Assembly: GCF_036013935.1 (NCBI RefSeq)
Contig: NZ_CP107902.1
Coordinates: forward strand, 1,364,001-1,428,000
Direction of reading: 5' to 3'
Length of the DNA stretch: 64,000 nucleotides
DNA from: Streptomyces sp. NBC_00461
GTDB taxonomy: Bacteria > Actinomycetota > Actinomycetes > Streptomycetales > Streptomycetaceae
Numbering within the stretch: position 1 is the stretch's first letter; every line of letters starts with the position of its first letter. The translations under genes were made by a program, and so were the position numbers. The notes under the pieces were generated by a model that worked only from the letters and a program-made list of their open reading frames with translations, had not been told where the DNA came from and did not search any database. Shown in pieces: positions 20,637 to 28,103 of this stretch.

Positions 20637-21451
20637 GCCTTGCTCCTCTGCGCGGGTCGGTTGGAGATTCGGGTGGCCCAGTACTCGATGTCGAAGTCGG
20701 GGTCGGCGGACAGCGAGCGCCAGAGCTTGATCCTGTTGTGGACCTCCAGCCGGCCGGTGGCTCCTTCGTACCAGGGGAAGGTGCGCGCCAACTCCTCACT
20801 CGCAGCCGGGTCGTGCAGGTCCGCCGTGTCCCAGAGCCGCACCTGCGGCACGGTCGGGTTGAAGCGGATCTTGTACATGTGGCGGACGATGTCGCTGTCG
20901 TTGCGCCGTCCTCCGTGCCAGATGCCGTGGTGGAGCAGCATGACCGTGCCGGCCGGGCACGTCAGCCGGGTCTGGCCGCGCAGGTTCTGGTAGCGGCCGG
21001 TGTCGGTCTCGTTGATCCGGCGCAGATGACTGCCCGGGACGACCAGCGTGCCGCCCATGTCCGCGGTGACCTCCTGCGGGTAGTACATGAGCTGCACGTC
21101 GAAGGCGTCGGGCCGCAGGTCGATGATCGCGTCGGCGTGCAGCGGCTGCGCGCTGCCCTCGCGCGGTGCGCGGGTGTGCACGAAGTGATGGTCGACGGTC
21201 GGATCCGGGCCCACCAGGCTCTCCAACGCGCCTGCGACGGCGGGGAGTTCGACGAGCCGTCGGGCGAAGGACCCCTCGGGGAACGCCTTCGGCACAGGGG
21301 TGCCGTAGGGCACGGAGGGCAGTCCCTCGGCGAAGACGCCGAGCGCCTCCTCGTTGAGGTGCTGGGGCACGATGCCGTCGAGGCGCAGGAAACCATGTGC
21401 CACGAACCGCGCCACCTGTGCGGAGCTGAGCAGTTGCTGTGTGGTTGGCAT
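20633..21451 (-). CDS. Phytanoyl-CoA dioxygenase (PhyH) family protein
   Basis: The protein is 272 aa from ATG at 21451. An Fe(II)/2-oxoglutarate pattern is visible: the HADAII facial dyad in the middle, a distal His in LLHHGIWHGG, and an Arg (VRHMYKIRFNP) for 2-oxoglutarate. The substrate is unknown. PhyH proteins paired with AraC regulators often act on small metabolites or sugars. It is transcribed divergently from an AraC-family regulator across 70 bases. It sits inside the betaine island but its promoter lacks the palindrome seen at the pathway genes, so it may be an unrelated insert. Confidence 0.82.
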   Translation of the reverse strand: MPTTQQLLSSAQVARFVAHGFLRLDGIVPQHLNEEALGVFAEGLPSVPYGTPVPKAFPEGSFARRLVELPAVAGALESLVGPDPTVDHHFVHTRAPREGSAQPLHADAIIDLRPDAFDVQLMYYPQEVTADMGGTLVVPGSHLRRINETDTGRYQNLRGQTRLTCPAGTVMLLHHGIWHGGRRNDSDIVRHMYKIRFNPTVPQVRLWDTADLHDPAASEELARTFPWYEGATGRLEVHNRIKLWRSLSADPDFDIEYWATRISNRPAQRSKA

Positions 21452-21521
21452 ACGGCAACCGTAGGAAGAGACGCTTCCGATGTCGTGGGCTGTAATCAGC
21501 GAGCACTGGTAATTTTCCACC

Positions 21522-22328
21522 ATGACGCACACGGTGGAGCTGGCGCTCGACCTGCCTCCGCAGGTGGAGAACTCGGGCGTGGGCGTCCACGGACACGCCG
21601 GCCCGCACGACGTGTTCCGACTGCCGCGGCTGTGGCAGCTCCATCTCTACGGCTACTCGGGCACCCTGGAGTTCGGCGGCTTTCGGCATCCGATCCGCCC
21701 CGGGCACGTGAGCCTCGTGCCGCCCGGCGCAGAAGTGCACTTCCACTACGACACCTCGCCCAGCCAACACCTGTACGCCCACTTCCGGCTGCCGGGCGAG
21801 GGCGAGCGGCACCGCGTCCCGGTCATGCAGGACGCCGGCCCGGACGCCGCGATGCTCACCACTCTGCTGCGCCAGACGGTCGCGGCCGGACCGCAGTCCC
21901 CGGCGCGGGCCGCCGCGGAACTGTGGACGGTGCTGTGGCGCACGACCGGCCTGGCCGGTGCCTCCGGGAACCACGAGGGGTCCCGGCACCCCGCCCTGCG
22001 CACGGCCATGGTCCACATCGAACAACGCCTGGCCGACCCGCTGAACGTCCCGGACATCGCCCGCGCCGCCGGGATCTCGCACACCCATCTGACGCGGTTG
22101 TTCCGCGAGGACACCGGGCTCACGGTCGTCGGCTACATCCGGCGCCGCCGCGTCGAGCGCGCCCGGCACCTCCTGATCGCCTCGACGCTCGCCATCCCGG
22201 CGATCGCCGCAACCGTCGGCATCCCCGACCTCCAGGCCTTCAACAAGACGTGCCGCAAGGAACTGGGCGCCTCGCCGCGCGCCGTCAGGCGGACAGGGGC
22301 CCCGCGACCCGCTCAGCCCCGGCACTGA
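21522..22328 (+). CDS. AraC-family transcriptional regulator
   Basis: The protein is 268 aa. Residues 10-130 form a cupin-like sensor domain (GYSGTLEFGGFRHPIRPGHVSLVPPGAEVHFHYD). The C-terminal hundred residues hold two helix-turn-helix units: IEQRLADPLNVPDIARAAGISHTHLTRLF, then the VVGYIRRRRVERARHLL AraC signature. There is no clear ribosome binding site before ATG 21522, so the transcript may be leaderless or nearly so. Divergent placement suggests that it controls the PhyH operon. Confidence 0.88.
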   Translation: MTHTVELALDLPPQVENSGVGVHGHAGPHDVFRLPRLWQLHLYGYSGTLEFGGFRHPIRPGHVSLVPPGAEVHFHYDTSPSQHLYAHFRLPGEGERHRVPVMQDAGPDAAMLTTLLRQTVAAGPQSPARAAAELWTVLWRTTGLAGASGNHEGSRHPALRTAMVHIEQRLADPLNVPDIARAAGISHTHLTRLFREDTGLTVVGYIRRRRVERARHLLIASTLAIPAIAATVGIPDLQAFNKTCRKELGASPRAVRRTGAPRPAQPRH

Positions 22329-22382
22329 TGAATCAGCCTCTACCAGGAGAAACGACCTGGTCAGCGTCGCGACGATAAACAC

Positions 22383-22421
22383 GTTGTGCCGTACTGCGCG
22401 TATGGTTTCGTTGTGAGCAAC
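22383..22421. promoter_or_regulatory. Possible autoregulatory site over the iclR start
   Basis: GTTGTG at 22383-22388 is followed after five bases by CTGCGC, a half match to the shared palindrome. GTTG-TGAG-CAAC forms an inverted repeat at 22410-22421 over the start codon. TATGGT (22401-22406) could be a -10 box for a leaderless message. Confidence 0.35.
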
Positions 22422-23210
22422 CACAGCACGGATACCGAAACGTCAAATTCGCAGGCCGGCGGAGTGCAGTCGGTCGACCGGGCCATCAGCGTCCTCGAGA
22501 TCCTCGCCCAGCGCGGGGAGGCGGGTGTCAGCGAGGTGGCCGCCGAGATCGATGTTCACAAATCCACCGCGTTCCGCCTGCTCGGCGCCCTGGAGGCGCG
22601 CGGCCTGGTGGAGCAGGCGGGTGAGCGTGGCAAGTACCGGCTGGGATTCGGCATCGTCCGCCTGGCCGGCGCGGTCACGGGTCGTATCGACATCACCCAG
22701 CAGGGCCGCCCGGTGTGCGAGCGGCTCGCCGAGGAGATCGGCGAGACGGTCAACATCGCGGTGCTGCAGGAGCACTACGCGATCAACCTCTACCAGGTGC
22801 GCGGCCCCGGAGCGGTCACCGCGCACAACTGGGTCGGCCAGCTGACCCCGTTGCACGCGACGTCGAGCGGCAAGGTCCTGCTGGCGTACCTGCCGGCCAA
22901 GGAGCGCGCCACGCTGCTGTCCGAGGCCGGCCTGAAGAAGGTCACGCCGCACACCATCACCTCGAAGACGAAGCTGGAGAAGAACCTCGCCGAGGTGCGG
23001 GAGGCCGGCTACGCCTGGACCAAGGAGGAGCTGGAGATCGGCCTGCACGCCATGGCCGCGCCCGTCCTCGACCCGGACGGCGAGGTCATCGCGGCGGTCA
23101 CGGCGTCCGGGCCCTCGTACCGGTTCACGCAGGAGCGGATGCGTGAGCTCGCCCCGGTGCTGATCAAGGGTGCCGAGGAGATCAGCCACCGGATGGGCTA
23201 CCTGGGCTGA
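22413..23210 (+). CDS. IclR-family transcriptional regulator, candidate master regulator of betaine catabolism
   Basis: The protein is 265 aa from GTG at 22413. An in-frame GTG at 22386 is an alternative and neither has a ribosome binding site. The N-terminal winged helix is SVDRAISVLEILAQRGE followed by VSEVAAEIDVHKSTAFRLLGALEARGLVEQ. The C-terminal effector domain of about 180 residues includes LHATSSGKVLLAYL and EEISHRMGYLG. IclR proteins usually repress or activate catabolic genes by binding 15-17 bp palindromes and often autoregulate. It lies at the centre of the island and ends one base before the convergent betaine oxygenase gene. Confidence 0.9.
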   Translation: MSNHSTDTETSNSQAGGVQSVDRAISVLEILAQRGEAGVSEVAAEIDVHKSTAFRLLGALEARGLVEQAGERGKYRLGFGIVRLAGAVTGRIDITQQGRPVCERLAEEIGETVNIAVLQEHYAINLYQVRGPGAVTAHNWVGQLTPLHATSSGKVLLAYLPAKERATLLSEAGLKKVTPHTITSKTKLEKNLAEVREAGYAWTKEELEIGLHAMAAPVLDPDGEVIAAVTASGPSYRFTQERMRELAPVLIKGAEEISHRMGYLG

Positions 23211-23211
23211 G

Positions 23212-24342
23212 TCACCCCTGGGGAGCACCCAGACGCTCGTTGACCCAGTCGTGGAAGGCGCCTATGTGGTGCTCGCTGGGTACCAGCACACCGCCCTTGG
23301 CGTACAGACGCGAGCTCATTCCGGGCTGCGTGCGCTCACAGGCGTCGAAGTCCTGGCGGTTGACCCGGTCGAAGAGCTCCACGGACCGGCTTACGTCCTT
23401 GCCGCTGTCGACGACGTGCGGGAGGTAGAGCCAGTCGCACTCGACGATCGTGCGGTCGGCGGCCACCGGGTACATCCGGTGGAAGATCACATGGTCGGGG
23501 ACGAGGTTGACGAACACCTGCGGCCTGACGGTGATCGCGTAGTAGCGGCGGTCCTGGTCCTCGGCGACACCAGGGATGCGGTCGAGGCCCTCGGAGCCGT
23601 CGACGGTGAAGCCCCGGACCTCCTCGCCGAACTCGGCGCCGTGCCCGACGTAGTACTGGGCCGCGTACCCGTCGGCGAACTCGGGGAGCACCTCGGTGAG
23701 TTCGGGGTGAATCGTGGCGCAGTGGTAGCACTCCATGAAGTTCTCGATGATCAACTTCCAGTTCGCCCTGACGTCGTAGACGATCCGCCTGCCGAGGGAG
23801 AGGTCCTCGATGCCGTAGCGCTCGATCGACTCGACGTCGCCGAGACGGGCCACGACCTCGCCGATGATTTCGTCCTCGAAGGAGGGCGGGTTCTCCGCCA
23901 GGCAGACCCAGACATAGCCGAGCCACTCGCGCACGGCCACGCTCACCAGGCCGTACTCGGTGCGGCCGACGTCGGGCATCTTGGTGAGGTTGGGCGCCGC
24001 GACCAGCTTGCCGTTCAGGTCGTACGTCCAGGCGTGGTAGGGGCACTGGAAGGCCCGCTTGACCTCGCCGCTCTCCTCGGTGCAGAGCTTGGCACCGCGA
24101 TGCCGGCAGACGTTGAAGTACGCACGGATCGAGGAGTCACGCGATCGGGTGACGATGATGCTCTCGCGGCCCACGTCGACGGTGCGGAAGGCGCCGGGCT
24201 TCGCGAGCTCGGAGGCGCGCGCGACACAGAACCACATGGTCTCGAAGATGCGCTCCTGCTCCTGCGCGAAGATCCCGGGATCGGTGTAGGAGGAGCCGGG
24301 GAGGGTGGCGATCAGGCTGTCCGGCAGGCTGGTCGAGGTCAC
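23212..24342 (-). CDS. Rieske non-heme iron oxygenase, probable glycine betaine monooxygenase oxygenase component
   Basis: The protein is 376 aa. GTG at 24342 is chosen over upstream ATGs because GAGGAG lies six bases before it. The Rieske centre is CRHRGAKLC followed by CPYHAW. The mononuclear iron site is NWKLIIENFMECYHCATIHPEL with a distal Asp. The sequence resembles GbcA/stachydrine demethylase-type oxygenases. It would oxidatively demethylate glycine betaine to dimethylglycine, releasing formaldehyde. It is a single-gene unit, with ferredoxin and reductase genes encoded just upstream in a separate operon. Confidence 0.88.
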   Translation of the reverse strand: MTSTSLPDSLIATLPGSSYTDPGIFAQEQERIFETMWFCVARASELAKPGAFRTVDVGRESIIVTRSRDSSIRAYFNVCRHRGAKLCTEESGEVKRAFQCPYHAWTYDLNGKLVAAPNLTKMPDVGRTEYGLVSVAVREWLGYVWVCLAENPPSFEDEIIGEVVARLGDVESIERYGIEDLSLGRRIVYDVRANWKLIIENFMECYHCATIHPELTEVLPEFADGYAAQYYVGHGAEFGEEVRGFTVDGSEGLDRIPGVAEDQDRRYYAITVRPQVFVNLVPDHVIFHRMYPVAADRTIVECDWLYLPHVVDSGKDVSRSVELFDRVNRQDFDACERTQPGMSSRLYAKGGVLVPSEHHIGAFHDWVNERLGAPQG

Positions 24343-24408
24343 GGTGCACTCCTCGGGAAACGTCATGGAGGGGTCATTCACGCGCCGGGAAGATCGACTC
24401 CGGACGGT

Positions 24409-24425
24409 GTTGTGTATTGAGCAAC
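24409..24425. promoter_or_regulatory. Putative operator before the Rieske oxygenase gene
   Basis: GTTGTG-TATTG-AGCAAC matches the GTTGYG-N5-CGCAAC pattern with one mismatch and lies 67 bases upstream of the chosen GTG start. Confidence 0.55.
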
Positions 24426-24472
24426 GCTGCGTGCCATGTGCAACGGCAGCATGGGATGCCGCCGGGGTGGTG

Positions 24473-25633
24473 TCAAGAGAGGGCGGCGAGCTGCTTGCGC
24501 CAGCGCGTGAACAGCCGGGGCTGGTTCATCCCGAGCACGGCGACCGGGGTGCCGGCTCGCCGGTAGACGGCCAGGACGTCGCGGTCGTCCGCGGCGCCTT
24601 CCTCCACGGTCACGCTGTCCGCGCCGGCCGCGTGCCCGGCGAACTGGATCTTCACGCCGTACTGGTCCGACCAGAAGTACGGGGGCCGGGGCACACCCGG
24701 TTCCACCGCGCCGCCGGCCAGCAGCGTGGCGATGGCGGCGTCGGGACGCTCCCGGGCACCGGTCCAGTGCTCCACGCGGCGATGGGCACCCGCGCGGGGG
24801 TCGTACCAGTTGGCGCAGTCGCCGACCGCGACCACGCCGGCCAGGCCGGTACGGCCGTCAGCGCCGCACTTCACGCCGTTGTCGAGCACGATGCCCGAAT
24901 CTTCCAGCCACTCGACGCACGGACGCGCACCGACGCCGACGACGACGATGTCCGCGGGCACACTGCGACCGTCCTCCAGCAGAACGGCCTCGACCTCCCG
25001 CTCCCCGCCGAGCCCCTTGACGCCGACCCCGCACAACAGCCGTACGCCGTGGTCCGCGTGGAGCCCGGAGACGACGGCGCCCATGGTCTCGCCGAGCGGT
25101 CCGGCGAGCGGCGTCGGGGCCGCTTCGATCACCGTCACGTCGAGTCCGAGAGCGTAGGCGGTGGAGGCGACCTCGGCGCCGATGAAGCCGCCGCCGATCA
25201 CGACCAGCCGTCCGCCGCGGGCCAGTTCGTCCCGCAGGGCCCGGGCGTCGTCCAGGGTGCGCAGGGTGTGCACTCCGGCGAGGCCCTCGGCGCCCGGCAG
25301 ACCGCGCGCGGCGGCTCCGGTGGCGATGACGATGCCGTCGGCGCGGACCTCGCCACCGGAGGAGAGCCGGACCGCGCGACGGGCCCGGTCCAGTCCGGTG
25401 GCGCGGGCGCCGAGCAACCACTCCGCCCGCAGGTCCTCGTCGTCCGTCTCCAGCACGAGTTCCGCCTCGCCGATCGTGCCGGCCAGGAACTCCTTGGACA
25501 ACGGCGGCCTGTCGTACGGGCGGTGGAGCTCGTCGCCGATGACGACGAGCCGCCCGTCGTAGCCCTGCCTGCGCAGTGAGCGCGCCGCCGACAGACCGGC
25601 CAGCGACGCGCCGACCACGGCGACGGTCCTCAC
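24473..25633 (-). CDS. FAD-dependent ferredoxin reductase
   Basis: The protein is 386 aa. GTG at 25633 overlaps the ferredoxin stop as GTGA. The N-terminal FAD motif is VVGASLAGLSAARSLR, followed by YDRPPLSKEFLAG. The NAD(P)H site is VVIGGGFIGAEVASTAYALG, and AVGDCANW is present near residue 280. The RhlR/BphA4-like class transfers electrons from NADH to a Rieske ferredoxin. Genomic context makes it the reductase of the betaine oxygenase, replacing the fused GbcB-type reductase of Pseudomonas. Confidence 0.9.
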   Translation of the reverse strand: MRTVAVVGASLAGLSAARSLRRQGYDGRLVVIGDELHRPYDRPPLSKEFLAGTIGEAELVLETDDEDLRAEWLLGARATGLDRARRAVRLSSGGEVRADGIVIATGAAARGLPGAEGLAGVHTLRTLDDARALRDELARGGRLVVIGGGFIGAEVASTAYALGLDVTVIEAAPTPLAGPLGETMGAVVSGLHADHGVRLLCGVGVKGLGGEREVEAVLLEDGRSVPADIVVVGVGARPCVEWLEDSGIVLDNGVKCGADGRTGLAGVVAVGDCANWYDPRAGAHRRVEHWTGARERPDAAIATLLAGGAVEPGVPRPPYFWSDQYGVKIQFAGHAAGADSVTVEEGAADDRDVLAVYRRAGTPVAVLGMNQPRLFTRWRKQLAALS

Positions 25634-25992
25634 GCGGGACCCCCGGCGAGCCGGGCGGCGACGCAGGGCGGCAGGTTGGGGGCGTCCGTGGACACCCGGA
25701 CGTAGATCATGCCGTCCTCGACCGCGACCTCGTGCGTCCGGACCGGAAGCTTGGCCGGCGGAGAGTCCACCGCACCGGTCCTCAGGTCGAACTTCGAGGC
25801 GTGCAGCGGGCATTCGACCTCGCAGCCCTCCAGCCAGCCGTCGGCGAGCGAGGCGTCCTGGTGGGTGCACGTGTCGTCGATGGCGAAGACCTCGCCGTCA
25901 TCGGTATGGAACACCGAGACCGGCGGATCGATGTCGAGCCGGAAGGCCTCACCTCGCGGGAGATCCGCGAGTCGGCACGCGGGAATCATCAT
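25630..25992 (-). CDS. Rieske-type 2Fe-2S ferredoxin
   Basis: The protein is 120 aa and carries CTHQDASLADG and CPLHASKFD, the Cys-X-His and Cys-X2-His pairs of a Rieske cluster. It resembles the ferredoxin component of ring-hydroxylating dioxygenases. It would carry electrons from the reductase encoded downstream (overlapping genes) to the oxygenase at 23212-24342. The promoter has a near-perfect copy of the shared palindrome 28 bases upstream. Confidence 0.93.
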   Translation of the reverse strand: MMIPACRLADLPRGEAFRLDIDPPVSVFHTDDGEVFAIDDTCTHQDASLADGWLEGCEVECPLHASKFDLRTGAVDSPPAKLPVRTHEVAVEDGMIYVRVSTDAPNLPPCVAARLAGGPA

Positions 25993-26019
25993 GACACCTC
26001 GGTGCGTATAGCGAAACGG

Positions 26020-26036
26020 ATTGCGGTAAGCGCAAC
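26020..26036. promoter_or_regulatory. Near-perfect operator before the ferredoxin-reductase operon
   Basis: ATTGCG-GTAAG-CGCAAC differs from GTTGCG-N5-CGCAAC at a single base and has the same five-base spacer as the betA site. Confidence 0.62.
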
Positions 26037-26084
26037 GCCAGTTTGAGGGCCGCTCCGAACCGTTGTCAAGGCGTCAAAAGGCCC

Positions 26085-26136
26085 GGTTCGGGCGGGTCGG
26101 CCGCTCGGCCCGCGGGCAGCCCGAAGCGCCCGAACC
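26085..26136. terminator. Possible terminator after the formaldehyde operon
   Basis: GGTTCGGGCG (26085-26094) pairs with CGCCCGAACC (26127-26136), and the loop contains a further GC-rich stem. It lies 52 bases beyond the stop of the metallo-hydrolase gene. Confidence 0.45.
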
Positions 26137-26187
26137 ACCTGCGGAAACAGGCGGAACGGGCGCCACGGAAAGGTCACCCGGGGGCGG

Positions 26188-26820
26188 TCAGAAACCGCGG
26201 TCGATCCACTCCTGCAGGTGCGGGGCCTCGGCGGCGACGGTGGTCGTCCCGCCGTGACCGGTATGGACGACGGTGTCGCCGGGCAGCGTCAGCAGCCGCT
26301 CCCTGATCGACTCCACGATGGTCGGGAAGTCGCTGTACGACCGTCCCGTCGCCCCTGGCCCGCCCGCGAAGAGCGTGTCACCGCTGAAGAGTGCCGTGAG
26401 GCCCGGCACGTACAGGCAGACCGCGCCCGGGGCGTGACCGGGGGTGTGCAGCACGGTCAGCTCGACGCCGGCCACCGCCAGGAGCTGCCCGTCGGCCAGT
26501 TCGCCGTCGGGGTCCCGGTCGGGGTGGGTCTGCTTCCACAGCGGCAGGTCGTCGGGGTGCAGCAGGATCGGTGCGCCGGTGCGGGCGGCCAGTTCGGGTG
26601 CGGCGTCGACGTGGTCGTTGTGGGCGTGGGTGCACACGATGGCCCTGAGCCGTCGGCCGCCCACCACTTCGGCGATGGCCTCGGCGTCGTGCGCCGCGTC
26701 GACGACGATCACCTCGTGGTCGTCGCCGATGACCCACACGTTGTTGTCGACGTCCCAGGTGCCGCCGTCCAGCGAGAACGTGCCCGAGGTGACGAGGTGT
26801 TCGATGCGGGTCCCGGCCAT
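26188..26820 (-). CDS. MBL-fold metallo-hydrolase, likely S-formylmycothiol pathway
   Basis: The protein is 210 aa with the metallo-beta-lactamase motif THAHNDHVD and later metal ligands in HTPGHAPG, LFSGDTLF and VVHTGHGG, a glyoxalase II-like layout. The start at 26820 overlaps the stop of the dehydrogenase as TGATG, so the two are coupled. Mycobacteria show the same gene pair, which suggests hydrolysis of S-formylmycothiol to formate and mycothiol. That role is inferred from context. Confidence 0.85.
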   Translation of the reverse strand: MAGTRIEHLVTSGTFSLDGGTWDVDNNVWVIGDDHEVIVVDAAHDAEAIAEVVGGRRLRAIVCTHAHNDHVDAAPELAARTGAPILLHPDDLPLWKQTHPDRDPDGELADGQLLAVAGVELTVLHTPGHAPGAVCLYVPGLTALFSGDTLFAGGPGATGRSYSDFPTIVESIRERLLTLPGDTVVHTGHGGTTTVAAEAPHLQEWIDRGF

Positions 26821-27905
26821 CACAGCACCACCACCGAGCGCAGCACATCCCCGCCGTGCATCCGCTCGAAGGCCTTCTCGACCTCGTCCAGAGCGATGGT
26901 CTCGGTGACGAATGCGTCCAGGTCCAGACGACCCTGGAGGTAGAGGTCGATGAGCATCGGGAAGTCGCGGGAGGGCAGGCAGTCGCCGTACCAGGACGAC
27001 TTCAGCGATCCGCCCCGCCCGAAGACGTCCAGCAGCGGAAGCTCCAGCTTCATCTCCGGGGTCGGCACGCCGACCAGCACGACCGTGCCCGCAAGGTCGC
27101 GGGCGTAGAAGGCCTGCTGGTACGTCTCCGGGCGGCCCACCGCCTCGATCACCACGTCCGCGCCGAAGCCACCGGTCAGCTCGCGGATCGCCTCGACCGG
27201 GTCGCCCTCGCGCGCGTTGACGGTGTGGGTCGCACCCAGCCTGCTCGCGGTGGCGAGCTTGCGGTCGTCCACGTCCACCGCGATGATCTTCGCGGCGCCG
27301 GCCAGGCCGGACCCCACGATCGCGGCATCCCCGACACCACCGCAGCCGATCACCGCGACGCTGTCACCGCGCCCGACGTTGCCGGTGTTGATCGCCGCGC
27401 CGATGCCGGCCATCACGCCGCACCCCAGCAGACCGGCCGCCGCCGCCGACGCGGCCCGGTCGACCTTGGTGCACTGCCCGGCCGCGACCAGCGTCTTCTC
27501 CGCGAACGCCCCGATGCCCAGCGCCGGGGAGAGCTCGGTGCCGTCCAGCAACGTCATCTTCTGCTTGGCGTTGTGGGTGTTGAAGCAGTACCACGGGCGT
27601 CCACGCAGGCAGGTGCGACAATTCCCGCACACCGCACGCCAGTTGAGGATGACGAAGTCCCCTGGCGCCACGTCGGTGACACCCTCGCCCACCGACTCCA
27701 CGACACCCGCCGCCTCATGCCCCAGCAGGAACGGGAAGTCGTCGTTGATGCCGCCCTCGCGGTAGTGCAGATCGGTGTGGCAGACGCCGCAGGCCTCGAC
27801 CTTCACCAGCGCCTCACCCGGGCCGGGATCGGGCACGATGATCGTCTCCAGGCTGACGGGGGCGCCCTTGCCCCGCGCGATGACTCCACGGACCTGGTGC
27901 GTCAT
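26820..27905 (-). CDS. mscR: S-(hydroxymethyl)mycothiol dehydrogenase
   Basis: The protein is 361 aa. ATG at 27905 has GAGGAG upstream and gives the typical [18 protein letters not shown]-terminus. It is a zinc alcohol dehydrogenase: catalytic zinc residues lie in CGVCHTDLH near 39-45, the structural zinc in [15 protein letters not shown], and the NAD site is [10 protein letters not shown]. The class III-like enzyme oxidises the spontaneous adduct of formaldehyde and mycothiol. In this locus it would remove formaldehyde released by betaine, dimethylglycine and sarcosine demethylation. Confidence 0.92.
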   Translation of the reverse strand: MTHQVRGVIARGKGAPVSLETIIVPDPGPGEALVKVEACGVCHTDLHYREGGINDDFPFLLGHEAAGVVESVGEGVTDVAPGDFVILNWRAVCGNCRTCLRGRPWYCFNTHNAKQKMTLLDGTELSPALGIGAFAEKTLVAAGQCTKVDRAASAAAAGLLGCGVMAGIGAAINTGNVGRGDSVAVIGCGGVGDAAIVGSGLAGAAKIIAVDVDDRKLATASRLGATHTVNAREGDPVEAIRELTGGFGADVVIEAVGRPETYQQAFYARDLAGTVVLVGVPTPEMKLELPLLDVFGRGGSLKSSWYGDCLPSRDFPMLIDLYLQGRLDLDAFVTETIALDEVEKAFERMHGGDVLRSVVVL

Positions 27906-27923
27906 GGCCACTCCTCGACTGAA

Positions 27924-27959
27924 GTTGCTCAATGCGGCACACATCTCATGTGCCGCAAC
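27924..27959. promoter_or_regulatory. Nested inverted repeats before mscR
   Basis: GTTGCT-CAATG-CGGCAC (27924-27940) is a partial copy of the shared motif. It overlaps a perfect inverted repeat TGCGGCAC-N9-GTGCCGCA (27933-27957), and a CGCAAC half site ends at 27959. It lies 19-54 bases upstream of the start. Confidence 0.5.
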
Positions 27960-28037
27960 ACAGCATCGTGGAGTGCCGACCGGGGGTCAAGGTCTCGGAA
28001 GTGCCGCCCGGCCGGTGGGAGCAGCAGCCGGAGAGAC

Positions 28038-28086
28038 ACGTGAGGGACCCCGGTACGGATTTCGTCCGTACCGGGGTCCCTCACGT
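28038..28086. terminator. Strong hairpin terminator after pyruvate carboxylase
   Basis: A perfect 22-bp stem (28038-28059 with 28065-28086) has a five-base TTTCG loop, 17 bases past the pyc stop. Confidence 0.88.
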
Positions 28087-28103
28087 CCGCGTCAGGCGCA
28101 GGC

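Noticed and set aside
22386..22412. Longer N-terminus for the IclR regulator from GTG 22386
   Set aside because: It would add only nine residues without family similarity and has no ribosome binding site. A leaderless start at 22413 after TATGGT is at least as likely.
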